A stretch of DNA of 64,000 bases from Cladosporium sp. IMV 00045 (taxonomy: Eukaryota; Ascomycota; Dothideomycetes; Cladosporiales; Cladosporiaceae), in NCBI GenBank assembly GCA_001931905.2, contig MSJI02000765.1, positions 28,312 to 92,311 of the forward strand, written 5' to 3'. The position numbers and the translations under genes were made by a program. This document shows, in pieces, positions 32,519 through 40,876 of this stretch. Within the stretch, counting starts at the first letter, position 1; each line of letters opens with the position of its first letter. The notes beneath the pieces were generated by a model. It saw only the letters and a list, made by a program, of their open reading frames with translations, was not told the origin of the DNA and made no database searches.

Positions 32519-33792
32519 GTAGGGTAGGGTTGAGTTTGTTGGTGATGATGGGTTCTTTGTACGACGACTTGATTGGAGTGGTGTTGATGGTTCTTGCGGA
32601 TGGGATGGGTTTTGTTGATGGAGGATGCTTGTGTGGATGACATTGCTATCTTGCTAGCTCGGGAGCGGCATGCATGGATGGGATGGTGATATGGGAGAAG
32701 GCATTTCTTATTTCGTATGGATTGGTTCTGTTATAGTAATGTTTGATCTATCTCGGACACTACTCATGAACATGCCGCCGTTCGTAAGGTAGACCCGCCC
32801 ATGCGATGTCAGTACATCCTACCTTATGATCAATCATGCGCTTGAACCTCCCATGCTGGAGTCGATGAAATATCCGCATTTCAAAATGATGATAAAATGT
32901 TAGATCAGTCAAAGCAAGAAAGACCCAGCAGGAGTTGTGCGAGTCAGTCGCCAAGCTCGTAAGGCTGTAGGGCGCCTGCCACCCAAGAGTCAAGTTCAGC
33001 CTTGCGACGACTTTAGTGCGCTCTTAGCCGGTACTGCGATTGGAGGAGACGATGATGGATGACTGGCGTTTGCGCGTTCGGTCACGCCGATGTTGACTTC
33101 TAGAATGCAGGCTGGCATTGTAATTGTCGAGTTGCTGCTGCGAGAAGAAAAAAACATGTGGTGGCGGAGGAAATGTGGCATTCTGCAGTCATCCGACCTT
33201 GTCTCGTGAGAGCCGCAATCAACAATAGCTTTCAACCCGGTCTCGGATGGTGGCATGACGTGAAAACCGACGATGGACCCGAGACTGCACTCGACTGCGC
33301 CCAGCCTCCTACGGCCCCGCGATGACTTGATTTTACCTGGATGGAGAAGACCGTTATGCTAACCATGGAAAACGCCAAGGGCGAGCGGTGCCGCTCTGCC
33401 ATCCTTTTGTTTCGCGCGCGCCGCGGTCTTGATTCTTCTTCTCGTTCTTGGTCTACTGTTGGTCCTCTACTCTGCTACCTGAGGTATACATCACAAAATC
33501 TACCCATCTTCCATCGCGAAACATCTCTCAAACGCCACATCCAACGCCCACCTACACTTCACAGAAGCGCCCGCATCACGTCGCTTACAGCCTTGCCGCT
33601 AAGCCCCGCCGCCCGCAGCAGCCGATCCCGCGCCCTCATCATCAGCTCCAGCAACCACTCGACATACATACATCTACGACCGAATACAACAAAATCCACC
33701 ACCACCGCTCCCGCTCTTCCACTTGACCCTACACCTCTTGCCTCGCGCGCTCAAAGCCGGCAATACGCCGTGAACACCTTTTTTCTTGAATC
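32519..33792. other. Intergenic, metacaspase promoter
   Basis: About 1.27 kb. The last 350 bp are C/A-rich leader sequence. I see no gene. Confidence 0.45.
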
Positions 33793-35436
33793 ATGGCTTT
33801 CCCGGGCCAGAACTACCACAACAACCACCAAGGCTACGGCTATGGCCCTCCTCCTCCCCAACAATGGGGCGGATACCCTCCCCCTCAGTCAGTCGCCTTG
33901 CAATTCAGAAGATCCTTAGACAACATTCGCTAACAGTAATCAACCCAGACCTCAATATGGCCATCCTCCCCCTCCCGGCCCGGGCTACGGCGGCTACCAG
34001 CAACCACCCCCCGCGCCTTACCAAGGGCACGCGTACACTCCCTTCCAGCAGCAACAGCAGCAGATGTACACACAAGGTGGGTATGGTCATCACGCCTCCA
34101 GGGCTGGGCCTCCTAATATGTATGTAGGAAACGGATACCGGCCGCCCCCGCCGCCTTCGGGCAACATGGCCTTCGGACATGGAGCTCCGCAGAATTACAA
34201 CTACGCCTACTCCAACTGCACGGGTCGCAGGAAGGCGTTGCTGATCGGAATCAACTACTTTGGCCAGAAGGGCCAGCTGCGAGGTTGCATCAACGATGTT
34301 AAGAACTTGTCGACCTATCTCAACCAATCGCATGGCTACAAGAGGTGAGGACTTGGAAATGGATGAGATCGGCAAATGAGATTGGTTTTGCTGATGGGAC
34401 GAACAGGGAGGATATGGTGTGTTTGACGGACGATCAGCAGAACCCAATGAGTCACCCGACCAAAGCAAACATCATCCGCGGCATGCACTGGCTGGTCAAG
34501 GACGCCAGGCCGAACGATTCTCTGGTCTTTCATTACTCGGGTCACGGTGGTCAGACTGAGGATTTGGACGGCGACGAGGACGATGGGTACGACGAGGTGA
34601 TATACCCGGTCGATTTCAGGCAAACGGGACACATTGTGGATGACGAGATGCACGAGATCATGTGAGTTTACTTGCCCCAAGAGAGGATGCCGCGAGAAAT
34701 TCTCCTAACAATAATACGCCACAGGGTCAAACCCCTCCAACCCGGTGTTCGTCTGACAGCCATCTTCGACTCGTGCCACTCCGGCACCGCCCTCGACCTG
34801 CCCTACGTCTACTCCACCCAGGGCGTGCTCAAGGAGCCCAACCTCGCCAAAGAGGCCGGCCAGGGCCTGCTCGGCATCGTGTCTTCGTACGCGCGCGGAG
34901 ACATGGGCGGCATGGCTTCGACTGCCATGTCGTTTTTCAAGAAAGCCACTTCCGGCGACGACGTCTACCAGCGCAATTTGCGCACCAAAACTAGCCCGGC
35001 TGATGTTATTATGTGGAGTGGTAGTAAGGACGATCAAACTTCGTAAGTCAATCTTGCAGCCATGAAGCGCTCGCTTGCTCCTCGCATTACGCGCCGCGAT
35101 CGCTTCGACAATCCGATCAAGCTCATCCAGAACCTCATGACTAACCCACCACTTTTCTCACAGAGCCGACGCCAACATCGCCGGATCCGCGACGGGCGCC
35201 ATGTCGTACGCGTTCATGGCGGCGCTCAAGCGCAACCCGCAGCAGAGCTACGTGCAGCTGCTCAACAGCATCCGCGACGAACTCGAGGGCAAATACGACC
35301 AGAAGCCGCAGCTGAGCTGCAGTCACCCGCTGGATACCGATTTGCTTTTTGTAAGTTTTGTCTCTTGTCTTGGCGTTTTGTACATGTCTTGTTCTTGGAG
35401 AGCTTGGGGCTAACGTTTGGGTGGTAGATCATGTAA
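33793..35436 (+). CDS. MCA1: Type I metacaspase
   Basis: Six exons: 33793-33887, 33949-34344, 34407-34661, 34725-35042, 35164-35350 and 35428-35436. The frame closes at 419 residues. The N-terminal prodomain is rich in Pro, Gln, Gly and Tyr, as in yeast Mca1. The caspase fold follows: [12 protein letters not shown], catalytic His210 in HYSGHGGQ, an acidic calcium-loop-like [10 protein letters not shown], and catalytic Cys266 in DSCHSG. Metacaspases cleave after Arg/Lys, are activated by calcium and act in stress responses, aggregate clearance and cell death. The last coding exon is only 9 nt (Ile-Met-stop). It is joined through an intron with a normal GTAAGT donor and a GTGGTAG acceptor. Confidence 0.94.
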
Positions 35437-37137
35437 GACACGTGCAGGAAGGTTGTCGGATTGAGGAATCAAAGAAGGAAGAGAAATTATGGGACGACTC
35501 GGCATGATGGGACGAGGTTATGACCGGACGCGGACAAAATGGGACGATTGGGCAAAATTGTATGCAACCCAGGAAGAATCAAGATATTCCACGAAAGCGA
35601 AGGCCGGGCAGCGAAAAAAAAAAAAAAATGATGGCACGGCGTTCCGGCTCGTGTTGACGACGATGCTGATTCCTTCCCCAAAATCTTTGCGAGATTGACA
35701 AAGCCACCTCGGCAGTCCGCTTGAGTTCATGTTATCCCATTCTGTTTCATCGATATAAAGCCAGTTGGCTAGTGCCCTTGGGGGCGTCATTGGCGCTTTG
35801 CTAGCGAAGTCCCTTGAATTTGATCGACTTCCCAAACAAGTCGGACTACGGTGGTAACATCATCTTCCCCGGTCTTTGGAAGTTGAAGCCACGCCGTTGG
35901 GGACGGTTTTGGTCATCCCTGTTGCTCGCCATGTGTGTTTGACGATAGACGGCTCGCTCGCTTGTCGTTTCGCTAATCTTTGATCTTCAGGATGGGGGAA
36001 TTCGAAAGACCGAGGATGACTGTTTCGGGCCTTTGAGTACCGTCTGCTTGCTTGATTTCTCTCGGTTGTCTGGACGGATCGTGTGGCTTCGCGAATCGTT
36101 ACGTGATGTTGAAATGTCCTTTGTTTGTTGACTCGGGCGGGCCATGAAGGACAAGAACTCCCTCCCTTTCCCGTTGCATTACGTGGACCGAGGCTCACTA
36201 GAAATGCCGACGGGCGAGCCCTTGCAAGGGCTTTTAGTCGCTTTCTCCGCACTTCCCTTATGGCTAGTCATGGCCTTTCATTTGCTCAGGGGCATCTGTG
36301 CCGTTCGGTGCTAATGAGGGCCACGTGAGCTCAGATGCGAACATGCCTGTCAGGTTTAATCTATTGTGAAGCACGTTCAGGTCGGAGAAATCTCGCCGCG
36401 TCAAAACTTGGGATTGGGAGCTGTCTTAGAGCTGAACCTCGAGTTCTTCCAGACCCTAGGCTGGATGTTCCCATTGACAACACACACTGCATATACGCCG
36501 CCATCCATCCAAAGCCCAGGAACAGGCACCAATAGTGCTGCGTTGGCTCTCGTATAGAGCCAACGCTCGCACAGCTTACTGCATCAAGCGATCGCTCGGG
36601 GTCTGGCGGATTTAACGAGCGCCATCATGCACAGCTCTGTGGGGAGAGCCAGCGCTATAATCTAAACCACGTCTTCGATCCGTGGACGGGCTGGCGATTT
36701 TAGTTAGCCTCGGCTCGACCGGGACAGTGACGTTCCGTGGGAATTGATCCTTATTCCACAACCTGCTTGTCCTTGCAGTGCTTCTTACCTGGCGGTGCGT
36801 CCTTCACCGGCTCTGCGCTGCCCTTCGCCATGACTGCATACGTGCTCGAGCTAGGTCCGCTAGTCACTGCGATCTATGCTTCGCGAGCTTTAGACTTTGG
36901 AATGAGGCTTTCTAATCAGCCGCATGGGACGGATGGCGGTGTCAATGATGTAGGTGCTGCGGTTTGTTTAAGGTGCCTTTAATCCTTCCGGTGTAAGGTC
37001 CTCCGCGATTCTTCTTCTTCTTTCGCTTTGCTGCGGAGTCTACTTTGGTGTACTGCGTGGTACCTTCTATTGCTCTTCTGCCTGGAAAAGTATCTTGGAT
37101 CTTGAGTCGCACTAGGAGTGCGATTTAAACCGGCAAC
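35437..37137. other. Intergenic, carboxylesterase promoter
   Basis: About 1.7 kb with no gene I can support. It holds a poly(A) tract of 15 or 16 A ending near 35628, and an exact hairpin at 36541-36565, listed separately. Confidence 0.5.
36541..36565. repeat. Perfect 10-bp-arm inverted repeat
   Basis: CGTTGGCTCT, spacer CGTAT, AGAGCCAACG. The arms are fully complementary. It lies mid-intergenic between metacaspase and carboxylesterase. It may be an operator-like site for a dimeric regulator or a relic of a mobile element; no target-site duplication was recognised. Confidence 0.85.
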
Positions 37138-39000
37138 ATGAAGGTCTATACCACCGCAGCGCTGTTGTCGCTGTCGAGCATCGTCTCTGCAGGCCCTACG
37201 AAAGGAACGGGCTCGTTGCCCAAAGTCGACCTAGGCTATGAGATCTACCGCGCCAACTCCCTCAACGATACAACCAATCTCTACAGCTTCTCCAACATCC
37301 GCTTCGCAGCTCCTCCCACCGGCAAGAACAGATTCGCCGCTCCCCAGCCTCCAGTCAAGAACCGCTCCTCTGTACAGTTCAACAACTCCGAACCCATCTG
37401 TCCGCAAGCGGCTCCGCTATGGGGTTTGGGAACGCAGGACTTTATCCAGAGCTACTTCCTCGAAGGCCAGAGGTCGTTCAACAGATCCGAATTCGAATCT
37501 CCCCTTCCGGCAAACTTCACCATCAACGACATTAACCTCGCCACTTTCCCAACCAACATCGTCCCTCCGATTGACCCAAGGACGACCGAGGACTGCTTAT
37601 TCCTCGATGTCGTCGTCCCCCAGCACATCTTCAAGAAGAAAAAGAAGAACGGCCGCGGCGCTGCTGTTATCGTCTGGATTTACGGCGGTGGCTACACTGG
37701 AGGCAGCAAGACCGATGGCTTCGACCCCACGGGTCTGCTTGCTCGCAGCCAAAACGGCGACGACGATGATGGTGTAGTCTACGTGGCGATCAACTACCGC
37801 TTGGGAGCTTTTGGTTGGATGTCCGGGCCGACTTTCCAGACGAATGGTACGGCGAACGCGGGACTGCACGATCAGAGATTCGCTCTCGAGTGGGTTCAGG
37901 AGCACATTTCCAAGTTCGGTGGCGATCCCAAGCGCGTCACTGTCTTTGGTGAGAGTGCCGGTGGCGGTAGCATTATGGGTCAGATTACTGCGTATGGAGG
38001 AAAGAAGGGTCCCGCGCCGTTCAGTCAGGTGAGACTTGAGACTGAGTTGTTTTGTTCTTCGTGTTGAATGATGTACTGACTTCGATCCAGGCAATCCCGC
38101 AATCTCCTGGCTTCATCCCGATCGTCTCGCGGAATCAGCAGGAGCAAACCCTCCAGAACTACCTCAGGCTCTTGAACGTGTCGACTATTGACGAGGCGCG
38201 GAAGCTGAACACTTCGACTTTGCAATTGGCTAATGCCATTACTGTCGGATTGGCCAGCTATGGTGGTTTCACTTATGGACCTGCGGTCGATGGCGACTTC
38301 CTGCCCAGTTTGCCTGGTGAGGCTCTTTTGCATGGCAACTTTGACAAGAATGTCAAGGTCATGGTTGGACACAATGCCAACGAGGTAGGTTTCCACATTT
38401 TTCTAGCAACGCAATGACGGCCCTTCTAACAACTCTCAGGGCCTCTCCTTCACACCACCCTACATCCAAAACGCCACCGACATCCAAGCGCAGCTCACGT
38501 CGGTCATCCCCTCCGTAAAAGCCTTCCCCGAAGTTCTCTCCTACATCACGGAGACCCTCTACCCACCAATCTTCGACGGCTCTCAAGCTCAAGGCTACAC
38601 CAACAACCTGGACCGCGCCTCCGCCCTGATCGCCGAGCTGATCTTCACCTGCAACACCTTCTACCTCGACAAAGCGTACGGCAACAAAACCTACTCCTAC
38701 CTCTTCTCCGTCCCACCGGCGCTCCACGGCTTCGACGTGCGCTACACCTTCTACAACGCCAACATCACCAGCGACGACGTTTTCAGCGGCGTGCCAAACC
38801 CGGCCATCGCCCTCGCGCTGCAGGAGTACATCACCAACTTCGCCATGACGGGCACGCCGAACCAGCCGGGCGTGCCGCATTTCGAACTGTACGGCAAGAA
38901 TGCGACGGTGCAGAATCTGAACGTCACGGGCATCACGCAGTTGAGGGATCCCGTGGCGAATGAGAGGTGTAATTATTGGCAGAAGGCGTTGTATTATTAG
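37138..39000 (+). CDS. Secreted type-B carboxylesterase / lipase
   Basis: Three exons: 37138-38028, 38091-38384 and 38440-39000, all GT-AG, closing at 581 residues. A signal peptide (VYTTAALLSLSSIVSAG) opens the protein. The alpha/beta-hydrolase core includes the oxyanion motif YGGGYTGG, the conserved EDCLFLDV, and the nucleophile elbow GESAGG with Ser273. HNANEGL holds the acidic residue region, and a C-terminal His in HGFDV is the likely charge-relay base. Many N-glycosylation sequons suggest secretion. Type-B esterases hydrolyse a wide range of esters; whether this one prefers lipids, cholinesters or plant esters cannot be told. Confidence 0.92.
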
Positions 39001-39551
39001 GTGGAGGTGTGTGGGCTTGCTTTTGGATGATGATGGGCAGGACAGTAATGGTTGATATATTACTCTGAATTCGAACGATGATGATGGTATCCTTAGAAGT
39101 GTTGCTTTGACGACACATCCAAATGGATGTGACGTTTGGTTTCGATGCATTGATATGATGATTACTGGCCGACACCACGAAGAAGTACCAACTCATCAAT
39201 CCCGTCTCGCTGCCACGGCCGTTATTTGCTTTTCTCGATATATTCTGCCACAGATTCGTATAAACGGCACAGGAGAACGCGGGGTCAAGTCAATCATCGC
39301 ATCAAAGTGACCTGTTTGAGGTCTCATCAAGGCCTAGATCATCGAGGTCACAACGACGTCACCCGGCACGCATCGCTCCATTGAAGCTAATACCCTTGCT
39401 CCTCCCCTCTTTTCTTATATATAGCTCTGGACGCCAATCGCATCTACAACGTCTACACAACTCTCTATCAACGAAACTAATAACGCACATTCCAATCAAC
39501 TGTACTCCAATCAATCTCTACCTCATAAACCAACCAACTCAACAACCAACC
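39001..39551. promoter_or_regulatory. Promoter of the LEA-like gene
   Basis: About 550 bp. It contains ACGTCA at 39356-39361 (bZIP/CRE-type core, as bound by Atf1/AtfA), CCCCT at 39404-39408 (STRE core) and a TATATATA box at 39416-39423, about 130 bp before the ATG. The arrangement fits a stress-induced gene. Binding is not shown, and short motifs occur by chance. Confidence 0.45.
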
Positions 39552-39924
39552 ATGTACCGCACCAGCCTCGCCCTGACCCGGAACGCCCGCCTCTTCACAA
39601 CGGTACCACTCCCTGCTCGACCCCTACCCCAAGGACCACCTAGCTAACACCTCCTCTCTCTATCTCCAGTCCGCCAGAACAGCCGACAAATCCGTCTCCG
39701 GCGCCGCCGCCGCGGGTCTCGAGAAAGCGGGCGAGCTAGCGCAGAAAGCCAAGGAGGCGACTGGTCTGGGTACCGGCGAGGCGAAGGGCAAGGCGAGCGA
39801 GGTCGCTGGCAAAGCGCAGGGCAAAGCTGAGGAGATGAAGGGCAAGGCTGCTGGCGCGGCGAGTGAGGTGCAGGGCAAGGCGAAGGGAGCTTTCGAGGAG
39901 GGGAAGGGGAAGGCGGGACAGTAG
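39552..39924 (+). CDS. Small LEA-like protein, probably mitochondrial
   Basis: Two exons, 39552-39602 and 39670-39924; 101 residues. The first exon encodes MYRTSLALTRNARLFTT, a basic, hydroxylated amphipathic stretch typical of a mitochondrial presequence. The second encodes repeats of roughly 11 residues rich in Ala, Lys, Glu and Gly, such as AGELAQKAKEATG, ASEVAGKAQGKAEEM and KGKAAGAASEVQGK. This is the pattern of group 3 LEA proteins, which fold on drying. The likely role is desiccation or osmotic protection of mitochondria, by analogy. The stress-type promoter motifs upstream support this. Confidence 0.78.
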
Positions 39925-40448
39925 ATTGTCTATTTCTTGGTGATGATGAATGGACAGGGGGAGAAGATTGATGAAGATCAGTGAGGAGGAGGGAAAGAGG
40001 ATCCCTGTGTAATAGTATCCTATCGCACGCATTGTTGATGGCATGTTACTTTTTGATTTGTGGCGAATGAAGGCGTCTGTGCCAGATGCAACTTTTTGCT
40101 GTGAAAAACCTATGATCTGGAGCCGAGCATATCTATCTCATACACGAAAACTGTTTCAATTTCTACCATGCATATCTAGGATTGACGATTCTCACGATGA
40201 AGCAACGAAAGCATCATTAACACAACATGATTACGCTGATACCTCCTAGTAGGAGGTATAGCGTGCATGCTCCACTTTTCCCAGAGCTTTCCCCACGCGC
40301 CAACGGCCGCTTCACGGCTGTTTGTTGTTTTGCCTTTGTGGAGAAGGCCTCGGTTTTGCAGATCGAAGAACTAAAATCTATCAACTGACTTCAAGCACTC
40401 CTTTTCTTTCACAACATCAAGATCTGAGTCTACCTCGCTGTTCTCAGC
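39925..40448. other. Intergenic with a perfect hairpin
   Basis: About 520 bp between the LEA-like gene and the small ORF. A 21-bp near-perfect palindrome lies at 40239-40259. No gene is seen. Confidence 0.5.
40239..40259. repeat. Palindrome with 10-bp arms and 1-bp centre
   Basis: ATACCTCCTA, G, TAGGAGGTAT. It is upstream of the small ORF and NLR gene, about 200 bp from the ORF start. It could be a dimeric-factor site or an RNA hairpin in the flank of the LEA-like gene. Confidence 0.85.
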
Positions 40449-40792
40449 ATGTCATTGGGAGTGGAAGAGCGCGATGCCATTGCAGCCTTCGCGATGGCAT
40501 TGACGCAGGTCTACAGGCGTGGTGCTTTCGCGAGACTTTTCACTTTCCATGCCTCTGGGCTTTTACAGCGTGAACTCACGGAAGCCTTTCGCAGAGATTG
40601 GCTTGGAGTGGAGGTGGAACATATCATGATTCGCTTGCTCAGATCTCTAGATGCGGACAATAACCATTTTTCTGAAACGAAGGTGAGCAAGTGCTTTTCA
40701 GGTGGCTGGCCGAGTACGTCCAGTCTAGCGGGGTGCATGAAGGCCTTTGGATGGTTGTAGGTCAGGCCACGCAAGGCGAAACGACAGGCTAA
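40449..40792 (+). pseudogene. Small helical protein gene, apparently frame-broken (or first exon of the NLR gene)
   Basis: The ATG at 40449 begins a helical protein (MSLGVEERDAIAAFAMAL, then LRSLDADNNHFSETK). At 40682 the frame continues into low-quality sequence and stops at 40760. A different frame (starting GGT at 40682) reads GEQVLFRWLAEYVQSS then GVHEGLWMVVGQATQG and stops at 40792. The second half looks like a natural continuation, so a one-base change or a -1 shift near 40682 would explain the break. Alternatively, a donor at 40683 (GTGAGC) and the acceptor at 40828 (ACTGACAG) would join 40449-40682 in phase to the NLR ORF, making this its first exon. I cannot decide between these. Confidence 0.45.
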
Positions 40793-40876
40793 AATTGGCG
40801 ATTATCTCAGCTACAAGATGACTGACAGCCTGATGGAAGTTTCTGCAAGAATACTCACCTCAACCAAGTCATTTTC

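Noticed and set aside
35613..35628. Poly(A) tract as evidence of a retroposon
   Set aside because: No open frame, target duplication or related sequence precedes it. It is more simply a homopolymer tract in the metacaspase 3' flank.
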